NCBI GenBank assembly: GCA_049487715.1
Contig: CP150571.1
Location: 549,716 to 613,715 of the forward strand
DNA from: Pycnococcus provasolii
Taxonomy: Eukaryota > Chlorophyta > Pseudoscourfieldiophyceae > Pseudoscourfieldiales
Direction: 5' to 3'
Length of the DNA: 64,000 nt
The position numbers were made by a program, and so were the translations under genes. Positions 21,201 through 31,079 of the stretch are shown here, in pieces. The notes below the pieces were generated by a model. That model was not told where the DNA came from and ran no database searches. It saw only the letters and a list, made by a program, of their open reading frames with translations. The stretch's first letter is position 1, and every line of letters starts with the position of its first letter.

Positions 21201-24200
21201 AAGCTTCACCGCATTTTCTGCCGTCGTCGTCTTGAACGGCTCCCACGCTATCGCCGCCGCCAGAAGGTCGATGCACGCCGCGCGCAAGCGCTGCAGGTCC
21301 GCCAGCACCATGTTCGGGTAGTTCTCGAGCTCCGCAAGGGACGCCGCGTCGCTGAGGAACACCAGCATCATATCCATCTCATCAAGCTTCGTCAGCAGCG
21401 GAGGCTCGACCGATACGCAGAATGTCACCGCCTTCACCGCAAGCATTTGCTGGTTACGCACCGTGCGGTTCTTCAGGGACTGGCGCAGGAGCTGCTCGAC
21501 GAGTTCGTGCGACTTCTCGTGCGTAGACGTGATGAGAAAAGAGGGCGTGCACTTTGCGCGCTCCGCCAGCCGTTCGATAGCTTCACGCGCGCCAGAGGCG
21601 GCCGCGGCGCTTGAGGTTGTGGACAAAATCTCACGGGACAGCACGGACACAACCTGGTGCATATCTGAAGGCGGCGTTTGGGAAGGTGTTGCCGTCGCCT
21701 TGCCACTCGCGTCGGCGCCTTTGCCAGCAACGGCATCTGCCGCAGCCGCTGTCGGCTCCACCGCCGTGGCGGGAGTGGTATCTGCTTGGTTGCGATCCGC
21801 ATCTGCGCCGCCACCATCGTCGCCGCCGCCAGACGGGGATACGGAGTCCACCGCACCGCCGCCGTCGGGGATGGTCTTGGCGGTGTCGTCCGCGGGTGCC
21901 CCCTCCTCGGCGACGTTCTTTTCCCCCCCTCCAGCCTCCGGTGCTTCCGCCGCCTTCGTCGTGTCATCGCCGCCGCCCAACGCAGCATCTACCGCCGACT
22001 CTCCTGCTGCTTTGGGCGTCGCGGGCGTATTCTTCTCATCCGTGTCTGCCGCCGTTGCCGCGCGCAACTCACGTATGTGTACCAAGTCAATCACACGCAA
22101 CAGCGCATCCTTCGCGTACGCGAGATCAGCCTTCGCGTGCACATGAAGGTTGCGCATGCTCTGCAGCAGTGCACATGTAATGGATGTCAGGTGCTTCTGC
22201 ATCCACGACTCGGGGAGCTTGTTGAGCACGAGCAGAATCGCCTCAATTGGCCCAGAGCCGCCTGCGCCGTGCACGCACCACAGCGCGTGCACAAGCCGCT
22301 TCGTCAGCTTGTCGAGCACCGTCGGCAACGTAGATGGCGCCGCCGCCTCTTCCGCCTGAGGAGACGCCTCGGTATCTACGTCCATTGCAGCAGCAGCAGC
22401 GCCTTCGTCGTCGGCGGCGGCGGCGTCACCTCCACCCTCCTCTTCCGGAACACCCTTCTTTGCAGTATCGCTCTTCTTCTCCTTCCCGTCGCCGCCACTT
22501 GACTGGGCAGCGTGAAGTGCTAGTGTCGTGTCTACGAACACATCAAGGCTGTGCAGCGCAGCCTTGGCGTGGCGATCAGAGTCGCCAAGCAGCTCGACAA
22601 TCGCATCGAGAAAGAGGACTGGATCAAGACGCCGCAAGTCTTGTGCTTCTGACGATGATGCCGTTCCTGGCGCTGCCTGCTGCTGCTGTGACGAAGGGTC
22701 GTCGTCGCCGTCTACCACAACGCGGGGAGGCAATAGTGGTGTCGCCGCTCCTGCCGTCGCTGTGCCGGCGTCGTCACCGCCGGCGGGCTTGTCCATCGAT
22801 GCGAAGAGGATAGCAAAGTGTCGTGTCACGTCGTCAGCGAAAGTTTCATCCACGTCCTTCATCTCCGCGGTTTCCGATGCAGTGATGACCGTTGCCAAAA
22901 TCTGACGGAATACCATCCCCTCTGCATGCAGCTGTGTTCGAGTTTTGGGCGAAATACCTCGTCCAACTTCAGGAGCTGATTGCGAAGCCTGAGTCTTCAC
23001 AATGATCTCGCCGCTGAGACACTTCCAAATATTCTCAACGTCGGTATCTTCTGAGCATGTGATGTCTTCTGAGGTCGTCGTGGTGGTCGACGTAGGAACA
23101 TTTAGAATCGACACGAGACATGCGCGAAGAAAGCGCATCGCTTGTGCTCGATAGTAAGGCTGTATCGTGGTATCGTAGAGTACAGTGCGCGTGAGTTGGA
23201 TGCAACGATCCAGCGGAACGAGGAAGCTGGTGGAGGATCCAAAGGTGAGAACGAGACGTAGACCATGCTCTGGATTCGCCTTATGCTCGAGCAGAAGAGG
23301 GCCACGCAGGAATCGGCGGTTGCGACCTCCGAGCTTTCCTAGCAGCTGAAGTGCCTTTAAGCTAAATCGAGATGGAGATCCTACATGATTCAGACTGAGC
23401 AAGCCCCAGAGTGATAGCATGAGCTCTGTCTCCACATCAGCCATAGCAGGTTCGAGAAACTCCGGATTCAACGAGTCTATCCAGTACTCGAGCGTGTACA
23501 AGCCGTGGCAGAGAAGCTCCTGACCACCGTGCAAGGCAAGCACAAGTGGCTCCATCAGCTGGTGAAGATGGGGAAGCAGATGCTGCAAGCGCACTGGAAG
23601 AGTAAGGCACAGCTCGGTAAGCTGCTCCCACATCGCGCGCTCCCCTTTCGTGCCAGCTGGCTGAGTGGGAGCGGCTGTGGACTTATTGGGATGCTTCGGG
23701 TGAGACATTTTGAGAGTTTGGCCCGAGCGGCTGTGCCTGTAGTTTGGCTCCTCACGCTTCAGCACCGCGATGAGCATGTTGAGCGTGTATGGGAGCATTT
23801 CCTTGAACTCGCGAAGGAGATGCTCAGGCTTTCCATCCTGAAGTGAGCGAAAAAGAGAGCGAAGCAGGAGAATGTGTTTTGCCCGTTCTTTCTGCTTCGT
23901 CAGGGCATCGAGCGCCGCATTCACAATGGTGGGAAGGTGCGCGAGGAGCTCACGCTCCACCGCCGCGGCATTCTGTTGCAACGTGACAGCAGCAAATATT
24001 TGCTGGTAAATGTGCACCACGATTTCCGATCGCTTCGGGTCGTCACTATCAATCTTTTTAAGGTAATTCTTATTCAGCTCTGTCACCAGCACATTTGCTG
24101 CGTACGGTCCTTGCTGATTTGTCAGAAGCTGCCCAACCACCTGCACAAGCTTTGGCACCTCAAAAATCCGTTCAATAAATGTGCCAATTTTCAGATGGAA

Positions 24201-26479
24201 TAGATCGATGAAGTTTCGAGGCTCGAGCACCGTAAAAATGGCAGCATAAAGCCCGAATATTTCGTCGTTGCTCGTCGGCGAGGGTACGTACTTCTCATAC
24301 CCTTCGAAGAATTTGAGACACGTCGCGCCGCTTGTGAATAGAGCCGAACATTCTCTGATTTCTTCGTCGGTAAGACCCTTCCCGCCGGTCACGAGCGCCA
24401 TATCCGACGCGTGTGCTACACAGCTGTAGTGCGCGAGCGAGTTTAGAAGTGTTTTCATAGCGTAGAAGAGCGTCTTGAGAAGCTGTCTCGTATCCTCAGC
24501 CTCTTTGACGAGACTTGGAACGCTCTGCTTGGTATGTAGCAACTCGGATTGATGGGACGTAAGGTCAATTGACTCCACTTCCAGCGACTCGTCGAGTTTT
24601 TGCGCCTTCTCCTTCTCCTTCTCCTTCTCCTGACTCTTCTCTCCCGATCCTGATGTGGTGGTCGTAGATTTGTCCTTAGCCTCGCTGTCCTCCTTCATTC
24701 TTACCAGCAATTTCTCGATGTGCTGTCGCAATGCTCGAAACTTGTGCAAAAAGCACAGAAGAATCGCGCTGAGAAGTTTGCGTGCCTCCAGAGCCTCGTC
24801 CACGTCCTGGCCGCGCTTCCCGAATATGTTTTCGACGAGGTAAAGCAAGATGCGCACACACGTCGTACGCACACTGAGAGGCAGCGACACGTCGTGCACG
24901 TTTCGCGTGAAGATCTGCACCACGCGGTGCATTTGCACGAGGCTCAGCTGCGCGCGCACGTGGTGAACGAGCTCGGCGAGCAGCGCGTATGCGAGAGGGC
25001 GCAGCGCCTCGTGGCAGTGCATGCCAGATCCCACGAGCACGCGCTCGTTGAGCAGCTCATCTACCTTCTCATACAGCCCCTGCGCAAATTTTGTCTGCAA
25101 GATGTGTCGGCACGCGACGAGCAGCTCCTTGCGATTCGCCGCATGATCAGAGCATGTCGTGAGGAGACTGACAATTCCCGTGCAGATGTCGACGCTGTGA
25201 GAGTTCACGGCGTCCATCGACAGCCGCAGCAGGTACACAAGGAATGTTGTCGTTTTCACCTGCGCTGCCTTAAGCTCGTTCAACGTCGGCTTATGCAAGA
25301 GGTGCTCCGGCTCGCGCACAGCCATAGCCGCGGTCATCATAGGCACGAGCGCCTGTCCGATGGAGGCCTGCGTGCGCGGGTACACCTGAATGAGGAACAT
25401 GAGCAGCATAGGGCACTCGGCAATCACCAGGAAGCTCGCAGATCCGAGAGCGAGTGGTCGTTTGTTGCCGGCGAAGAGAGCTTGTGCCGACTCGTTGAAT
25501 CCCTGATAGCTCTTCGTGATGAAGCTAACAAGCGGCTGGATGAACCTCTCTAGGTGAGGTCGAAAGTTTTTGTGCAAGTCGAGCACGACCTTGAGTGCCA
25601 GTAGCGCGTTTTCCTCGTTGTCACCCGGGATACCAGACGCCTCGTCTCCACCCAACACGCGCAGGCACACGACCATGAGGGAGTCTACGTGAGACTTCAG
25701 CAGCTCGTTATGCGGGAGGCGGTGTATGATCTCCATCACGGTGTTTCTGAGCTTGTGTTCCTGCGTCTTTTCCGTCTGCGGCGCCACCTGCTTGAGTACG
25801 TGTTCGAACGCCGGGACATAGCAGCTTAGGAAGTTGGTGTACTCGTTGCTCACAATTTCAATTCCCTCCTTGATGGATTCCACTATTGCAATCTTTGCCT
25901 CCACACCTGTTCCATGTGTCGTGGGGGGAGGTGAAGTGGCGTTTGAAAACTGTGAGAACGGCGTTGTTCGTGCAAACGCGAAGCAGCGCAGCACCACCAC
26001 CACACCACACCACACCATTTCGAAGTTTCCTTCACGAAAAAACTTAGAATCAACCACCTTAAACACGCGCGACAGAAAGCACGCGTGCGGTGACCATGTC
26101 TTGAGAAGAGCTTGAGAAACACACACACACACACACAACACAAAGAGAGAGACAGATAGACAGAGTGTGTGTGCGTGCGATGTGTTTCTTCCTTCCTTGG
26201 TGTCCGTCTGCCTGTCCCTCAGACTGTGCGCGTGTGTTTGTGTAGCTCCCCCTCCGAATCGTGAATGAGAGCGCGCGCGCGCGCGCTCGCGCGCGCGCCC
26301 ACCACAAGTTGGAACGTACCTTGCTCGGTGAAAGGCGCACGCAGCTTCGCGGCGTTTTCGCTGAACTCCTTGTGCAGCGTCGTCTGTGCGCTTGTTTGTG
26401 CGCGTGGTGCCGCCGTTGGGGCAGCTGGCGCGGCGGCCCCTTCCGCTGGCGCCGGCGCTTCGTCGTTGGCTGCCGCCAT
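12246..26479 (-). CDS. TRA1: TRA1/TRRAP-family PIKK pseudokinase, copy 1 (2 exons)
   Basis: TRA1/TRRAP is the giant scaffold of the SAGA and NuA4 histone acetyltransferase complexes and contacts transcription activators. Exons (minus strand) are 26479-26320 and 25906-12246, giving 4,606 residues; yeast and human proteins are about 3,750-3,860. The extra length is low-complexity insertion: an acidic Ala/Gly linker near 21.7-22.7 kb, a Lys-Glu repeat near 16.9 kb and an Asp-Ala repeat near 13.3 kb. Helical HEAT-like repeats fill the N-terminal two thirds (LEYWIDSLNPEFLEPAM is characteristic). A FAT region follows, then a PIKK fold containing EFVGMDGKTQLFLVQ but no H-x-D-x-x-x-x-N or D-F-G catalytic motifs, as expected for this pseudokinase. 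The C-terminus ends MEPVWHPWL, the FATC hallmark of TRRAP. Six segments are nearly identical to copy 2 at 45.4-59.3 kb. The open frame extends upstream to 26840, but that part is intron and leader. Confidence 0.93.
12595..12810 (-). repeat. TRA1 shared tract F, copy 1
   Basis: 216 bases almost identical to 58778-58993 in TRA1 copy 2. It encodes the pseudokinase segment around NAEAVPFRLTRNLHTFLTPF. Confidence 0.9.
12905..12989 (-). repeat. TRA1 shared tract E, copy 1
   Basis: 85 bases matching 58599-58683 in copy 2, with one mismatch noticed by eye. It encodes the segment around TCNHLWSFKRSFLAHYAL. Confidence 0.9.
13920..14520 (-). repeat. TRA1 shared tract D, copy 1
   Basis: 601 bases matching 57560-58160 in copy 2, with one amino-acid difference noticed. 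It covers the FAT-kinase junction to EFVGMDGKTQLFLVQ. Confidence 0.92.
15772..16740 (-). repeat. TRA1 shared tract C, copy 1
   Basis: 969 bases matching 55349-56317 in copy 2, with about nine amino-acid differences. It covers the first part of the FAT region. A Lys-Glu repeat absent from copy 2 lies just outside its N-terminal edge. Confidence 0.92.
19594..22908 (-). repeat. TRA1 shared tract B, copy 1
   Basis: 3,315 bases matching 49631-52951 in copy 2 (3,321 bases; copy 2 has two extra Ala codons). About ten amino-acid substitutions are visible in about 1,105 residues. The tract includes a long disordered acidic linker. Confidence 0.93.
24768..25208 (-). repeat. TRA1 shared tract A, copy 1
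   Basis: 441 bases matching 46830-47270 in copy 2. It encodes the HEAT segment from VNSHSVDICTGIV to LEARKLLS. Confidence 0.92.
25907..26319 (-). other. Intron of TRA1 copy 1
   Basis: A 413-base phase-1 intron with donor GTACGTT and acceptor GGAACAG on the minus strand. It joins the Ala/Pro-rich first exon to VEAKIAIVESIKEG. It contains a (GT)n repeat and a long alternating GC tract (about 26272-26299). It is open in one frame, which makes the unspliced ORF look longer than the real gene. Confidence 0.85.
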
Positions 26480-26843
26480 GGTGCAAGGTGCGCTGTGCTG
26501 CTTCTGCGAGGGAAGGGAAGGGAAGGGCGAGGTCCAGAAGAAGACCAGAAGGACTGCTTTGAACAAAAACCTCAAAATGTAACTCAGGCTCAAGGGGGGA
26601 AGTATAGTCCTCTGGGAAGTCCGGGAGGGTAGGGGAGAGCACGCCCATTGGCATTGTCCATGCCAAGGACAATGTTCCATCTCCTTCCCGCCCATTCCTT
26701 CCGAACCGCATTACCTTGACATCACGCATACGGTACCAAACATCAGGATATATGTACTTTGACTTACCCGACCTATCGTAGCGCAGTACAGTAGCGCTGA
26801 GGGGCACAATGATTATTACAATACATAGTCTACATATCACTCT
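26480..26843. other. Upstream region of TRA1 copy 1
   Basis: 364 bases between the TRA1 start and the stop of the GPATCH1-like gene, both on the minus strand. It contains the TRA1 promoter and the upstream gene's 3' end. No further gene is seen. Confidence 0.5.
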
Positions 26844-28313
26844 TTAGCTGAAAGGTGTGGCTCGATGTCGTCGATGTCGTCGTCGCCGACGCCGACGCCA
26901 ATCCTCCTCCTCCTCCTCCTCCTCCTCGTCCTCCTCCTCCTTCTCCTCCTTCTCCTCCTCGTTCTTCTCCTCCTCTTCTTGCTCCTCCTGCGCGTAAACT
27001 GCCGCCGCTGCGGCTGCGGACGCGTCGCTACCAGCGTCTTGCCGCGCCACCAGCCACGCGTCCGCTGACGCCAAGAACGCCGCCGCCGCTAGCGTTGGAT
27101 CCTCGACGACGCTAGCGGAAGCGGCGGCGGTAGGCGGTTCAGCGGTAGTCTCCTCCTTCACGACGCCAAATCTCTGTGCGAGAAGTGGCACGGGTGTCCA
27201 CTCCTCGCGCGAACGACCTGGCGGCTCTCGCCGCGGCGGCAGTGGATCTGCATACGGCTCGGGCTGCTCCTCGGGTGGCGGCAAAATGCCCGGTGGTGCG
27301 CGCGGAGGGGCTGCCGCGGCAGGCACGAATTGCAAGGTTCGTCCTCCTGGTAGTAGAGGCATCGCCGTTGCCGGCGCCGGCGCCGCCGCTGATACCGCGC
27401 GCATCATCGCAGCGAGGCTCTCACCAAGACGCTTGACATCCCGCGCGAGGCCTGGCGGCGGGTCCGCCTCCGCGAGCGCTGCCGCCGCATCCTCCGCGGC
27501 CATGAAGTCCTCACCACCCCCACCAGCGTGCGGTAGTGCGAGGCGATGCGGTGGTTGCGGCAGCTGCGGCGGCGCAGCTTGCTCCTCCTCAACAAAGGCG
27601 AGGTCGTCGTCACCCGCGGCATCTGCATATGGGTCATCACCATCGTCTCCAAAGGCGCTCCCACCTGGCAAAGCCAGAACTTTTTCGCGCTTCCGCGTCG
27701 TGTGCATTTTCCGCTCAAACAGCTTCTCCTCTCCACGCGAGCGGTACGGCTCGTACCCTAGCCCTTGTCTTGCGCGCACGGCGTGCGCTGGCCTCAACGT
27801 GTCTAAATCACTCGCCTTCGTCGACGTCCTCCGGTACCCGAGCACATTCAGTAGTTTTTTGCCCGCAGAAAGCGGGTCAGATGACAAGATTGCTTCCACG
27901 GCGTCGTGCGTGCGTCGCTGCTTGCCTGTACCAAAGTCGCCGTGGGCCGTGACGCGTCTCGCCCTGTGTGCCATCGCCTCGTCGTCGTCCATGAGCGCCT
28001 CCGCCTCACGCAGCCTGTCTTCTTGCACGCCGTTGGCGGCGCCTTTGTTCTTCTTCTTGTCTTTCCGGCTGCTGACGAACGACACAGGTGCGAACCCACC
28101 ACCCTCGTCGACGTTCAGGGGCCTTCTCGGTATCGCCGACTCGTGGTGTGTTCGAAAAGCCTTCTGTGCCGCGTACCTCGCGTTTCCCGTGCGTGTTCCA
28201 TAGACGACGTACGCGTCGTCGTAGCCGTCGTCATCCTCGAAGTGGTTTGCACCTAAAGAGCGGCTCGAAACGCCCCACGCCGCGCCGTTGGACGTGACGC
28301 TGCGACGCGACAT
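26844..28313 (-). CDS. GPATCH1/TGH-like RNA-processing protein (divergent)
   Basis: The 489-residue protein has the layout of the N-terminal half of GPATCH1 (plant TOUGH), a spliceosome-associated G-patch protein. Near the N-terminus are YVVYGTRTG and FAPVSFVSSRKDKKK, matching the YGT and STFVSSR blocks of the family. Next come a DDDEAM region resembling the MDEED segment and a weak G-patch-like stretch (AGKKLLNVLGYRRTS ... RQGLGYEPY). The block ends in an acidic DDPYADAAGDDDLAF. The canonical G-patch glycines are mostly missing, so function as a helicase co-activator is uncertain. The C-terminus is Pro/Ala-rich and then an unusual Glu run followed by an Arg/His run (WRRRRRRRHRRHR). Family assignment is inference from motif order. 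Confidence 0.5.
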   Translation of the reverse strand: MSRRSVTSNGAAWGVSSRSLGANHFEDDDGYDDAYVVYGTRTGNARYAAQKAFRTHHESAIPRRPLNVDEGGGFAPVSFVSSRKDKKKNKGAANGVQEDRLREAEALMDDDEAMAHRARRVTAHGDFGTGKQRRTHDAVEAILSSDPLSAGKKLLNVLGYRRTSTKASDLDTLRPAHAVRARQGLGYEPYRSRGEEKLFERKMHTTRKREKVLALPGGSAFGDDGDDPYADAAGDDDLAFVEEEQAAPPQLPQPPHRLALPHAGGGGEDFMAAEDAAAALAEADPPPGLARDVKRLGESLAAMMRAVSAAAPAPATAMPLLPGGRTLQFVPAAAAPPRAPPGILPPPEEQPEPYADPLPPRREPPGRSREEWTPVPLLAQRFGVVKEETTAEPPTAAASASVVEDPTLAAAAFLASADAWLVARQDAGSDASAAAAAAVYAQEEQEEEEKNEEEKEEKEEEDEEEEEEEEDWRRRRRRRHRRHRATPFS

Positions 28314-28502
28314 TTCGAAGAAGACTTGGCGTTGAGCCTACCCTACCTAAGGTTACCTCACCTCACCTACGCGTACGCGCTCGGCATCGCAGAGGAGGGA
28401 GGAAGGAGGGCAAGGAGGGGAATGACGGGGGGGGCGTGGTTTTTTCAACCCCTAATCTCGATCCCGAGTTTCGGGGATGGCTTTTCTTCCTCGCAGTTGC
28501 AG
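28314..28502. other. Spacer between GPATCH1-like gene and TRAPPC6
   Basis: A 189-base spacer between same-strand genes. It has no distinct feature apart from G-rich runs near 28415-28435. Confidence 0.4.
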
Positions 28503-29087
28503 TCATGGCGCGACGCCAATCTTTACAGTGAACGTCACGTCCGGCGGAGAGTTGCACTCGACTTCCACACTCGTCGGTGGCACACCTAGCGCCGCAAGCG
28601 CGCCCTGCAGCATTCCCGTCGGTATTTGCAGTCTCTCGTTCGCGACGTCGTTGTTCGCGTGTTGTGGTACATGCCTAAGGTTTCGGAAGGATGTGTCTTG
28701 CAGTACGAACACGCCTCTGTGGTTCGTTCGCAGGTGGTCGACGTTCTTTCCGAAAGCGGCACTCCAGAAGTCTTTGCACACGAACTTGACCGCGTCTAGT
28801 TTGTCCGTCGGCCTGGGTTTCCCGCGCGAACACCTCTCCACGAGCGCGTACCCGACCCTGTATCCGATAGCCTGCAAGTGCTTTGCGTCGTCAGAAGACG
28901 ATGTGTTTGCGTTTTGTACATCTCTGTGCATGAAGTGTCTTTCCGTTTCTGCTAGTAGCAGGTCTAGGCATATTTCAGCAACTTGCACTGGGCTAGAAGT
29001 TGCTGGTGGTGGTGGTGGTGGTGGTGGTGCTGCTCCTCCTCCTGCTGCTGCTACTGTCGTCGTACTGGTGGTTGTCGTATCTGTCAT
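28503..29087 (-). CDS. TRAPPC6: TRAPP complex subunit 6 (Trs33)
   Basis: A Bet3-family subunit of the TRAPP tethering complex and Rab exchange factor at the ER-Golgi and trans-Golgi. The 194 residues comprise a Thr/Ala/Pro-rich lead (about 30 residues, with a Pro run) and a full Bet3-like domain. Diagnostic segments are IGYRVGYALVER, AVKFVCKDFWSAAFGK, VDHLRTNHRGVFVLQD, GMLQGALAALGV and the C-terminal VTFTVKI, closely following TRAPPC6A/B. Length and motifs are complete. No membrane segment is expected. Confidence 0.93.
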   Translation of the reverse strand: MTDTTTTSTTTVAAAGGGAAPPPPPPPPATSSPVQVAEICLDLLLAETERHFMHRDVQNANTSSSDDAKHLQAIGYRVGYALVERCSRGKPRPTDKLDAVKFVCKDFWSAAFGKNVDHLRTNHRGVFVLQDTSFRNLRHVPQHANNDVANERLQIPTGMLQGALAALGVPPTSVEVECNSPPDVTFTVKIGVAP

Positions 29088-29807
29088 GTTGCTGGTGTTG
29101 TATTTTCTGACCTCTGTCTCCCGCGAGCCACGACGGCGTGTCGTGAGACCTCACTGCGTATAGGTATTGCAATGAAGCCCACCTGGCTGCAATGTTCAAT
29201 AAATGTGTTTTCATCGGCGCCCCCAGCGCGAGAGGTTCAACTAACCCCGAGTAAAAATTCCCCACAATCCAAAGGTGGATCCCCACGCCCCTCCCGCGAA
29301 AACAAAGGCATGTGCGGAATTGGGAAACCCGAACCGCCGACCCCGAACCCGCCCAAACCACCGGGTGCAAACTCCAAATCCTTCCCCTTCCTTCCCACCC
29401 CCTTGACCTCCCACCACCTTGTAACCGGATCGAAATTCCTCGCTCCCAATCAATAAATCAGAGCCTCGATTTCGTCCGCGGGAAAGTCTCTCTCGTAGGT
29501 TTCCGCAAAAATGTATCTTCACGAGGAGGAAGCCAAAACGCTCCCCGGTGTGGGGAAAACCAACACCGCATCGCATCTGGTACGGTACGGCCGCCAGCAT
29601 CATCGTGTGACCACAGGTTAGTTCGGGGAAATAGGCGGCGCATTTTGGGCGGACGCGGGGCGGGGTGAAATGAGGCCCTTCTTTCTCCCCTCTCGTGCTG
29701 CGCCCCTATTCCTCTCCCCCTTTCGACATCCGCGTCACTCTTCGCCCTTCCACCTCAGCAGCAGCAATCATTTCTCACCTTATAGTGCTATAGTTATCCT
29801 CCTCTTA
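29088..29807. other. Divergent intergenic region TRAPPC6 / ankyrin gene
   Basis: 720 bases with short overlapping open frames on both strands and no recognised motif. The frame of the ankyrin gene is open back to 29670, but that part has 5'-UTR-like composition. It holds both promoters. Confidence 0.45.
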
Positions 29808-30779
29808 ATGAAGGATAGCAAGAGCAATGGCGCGAGCCTGCCCACCTCACCTTCGTCCTCAGATGATGCAGCAGCAGTAGCAGAGACCTTCGAGTGTGTT
29901 GTGGAGCAGGCTTCTCTTTTGTCTCTGGACAACGATTCTTCTGCCAAAAAGTCACCTGGTGATGGTGCTATGCCTCCGTCTCCCGAGGAGGAGGAGGCTG
30001 CTGCTGTCTTCATTCACACTCCTGGTGGTGAAAACAACTCCAGTCGTCTGACAATCAAAAAGAACGTCTCGTTTGGCTCGGCGAAAAAACTCGTACCCAA
30101 ACGAATCCTGTCACACGACGACCTCTCAAAGGCGCTCTCGGAGAACATACCAGGTTTGCACGTCGACCCCGAACTCGTCGACACCACGCCGCTGCACGAC
30201 GCGGCGGAAGACGACGACAAGGCGCTCGTGCGCGCTCTGCTCGTCCTTAAGCCTAAGTTGGAAACACGAAACAGCGACGGGGAAACGGCACTGCACTGTG
30301 CGGCGTCGTTCGGAAGCTCGGGAAGCTTGCACCTGCTTCTTGAGGCTGGCGCGGATGCAAACGCCAGAAACGAGGATGAGGAAACGGCGCTGCACGAGGC
30401 GGCACGCGAGGGGGACGTCGAGGCTTGCAAGATCCTACTCCGACACGGCGCGGACGTGGACGCGACGGACGACGGCGAACACACGCCACTGCACCTCGCA
30501 AGTCTTGCAGGACACGTGGAGGTTGTGAAAGTTCTACTCGAGTATGGTGCGGAGGCTCTCACGAAAGATGACGGCGGAAACACAGCGATGCACCTTGCTT
30601 CGTACAAGGGACACGTGGAAGTTGTCCAGACTCTCCTCGAGTCTCGTCCCGACTTGCTCCGAGCGCGTTCCGCGAATGACTTGACCAGTTTGGACTTGTC
30701 TGAAAGTCGTGGACACGACAACATTGGCAAGATGTTGCGATCAGCATCGCAGAAGCAGTTTGACCAAGGAAACTGGTAG
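29808..30779 (+). CDS. Ankyrin-repeat protein with PP1-docking motif
   Basis: From the Met at 29808 the protein has 323 residues. The first ~90 are Ser/acidic and probably disordered. At about residue 85 it has TIKKNVSFGSAKK, which contains K-N-V-S-F, a fit to the RVxF motif that binds protein phosphatase 1. Five or six ankyrin repeats follow (T-P-L-H, T-A-L-H and A-M-H-L cores, each ending in a G-A-D-type turn). RVxF followed by ankyrin repeats is the arrangement of MYPT-type myosin phosphatase targeting subunits, so a PP1 regulatory role is a reasonable inference. The exact target is not predictable. An upstream in-frame Met at 29670 adds 46 residues of poor coding character. Confidence 0.75.
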   Translation: MKDSKSNGASLPTSPSSSDDAAAVAETFECVVEQASLLSLDNDSSAKKSPGDGAMPPSPEEEEAAAVFIHTPGGENNSSRLTIKKNVSFGSAKKLVPKRILSHDDLSKALSENIPGLHVDPELVDTTPLHDAAEDDDKALVRALLVLKPKLETRNSDGETALHCAASFGSSGSLHLLLEAGADANARNEDEETALHEAAREGDVEACKILLRHGADVDATDDGEHTPLHLASLAGHVEVVKVLLEYGAEALTKDDGGNTAMHLASYKGHVEVVQTLLESRPDLLRARSANDLTSLDLSESRGHDNIGKMLRSASQKQFDQGNW

Positions 30780-31079
30780 AAAGAACGCTCACTCGCACGC
30801 ATCAACACCCCTCTTCCTTTCCCGTCAAGTCGAACAGATGGGAATTCTTGAGTTAAAAGTCTTTGTAACACAGTAGTAGAAGCACTTTTCTTTTCTTTCT
30901 TTCTTTTTTTTGGTGCAGTCGTCGTCGTCGTCATCATCACCATCATCATCATCAGCAGCAACAACAACAACCAAAGTTCCAACCAAACAACAACCCATAT
31001 ATAAATCAAATCAACAAAAAAAAAAAAGAATTAGTTAAGTTAAAACAGCACAAGTAAGTACACCAAAATAATCATTTCT
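30780..31079. other. Convergent 3' region with CAT/CAA repeats
   Basis: A 300-base AT-rich stretch between two stop codons. It contains a CGT/CAT/CAG/CAA trinucleotide run (about 30918-30972) and a poly-A run near 31015. No gene is seen. Confidence 0.5.

Noticed and set aside
26480-26840. Upstream extension of the TRA1 copy 1 frame to 26840, giving 4,864 residues
   Set aside because: The extra N-terminus is translation of an intron and leader with CA/GC repeats. Splicing 26319/25907 joins a better first exon in phase, as in copy 2.
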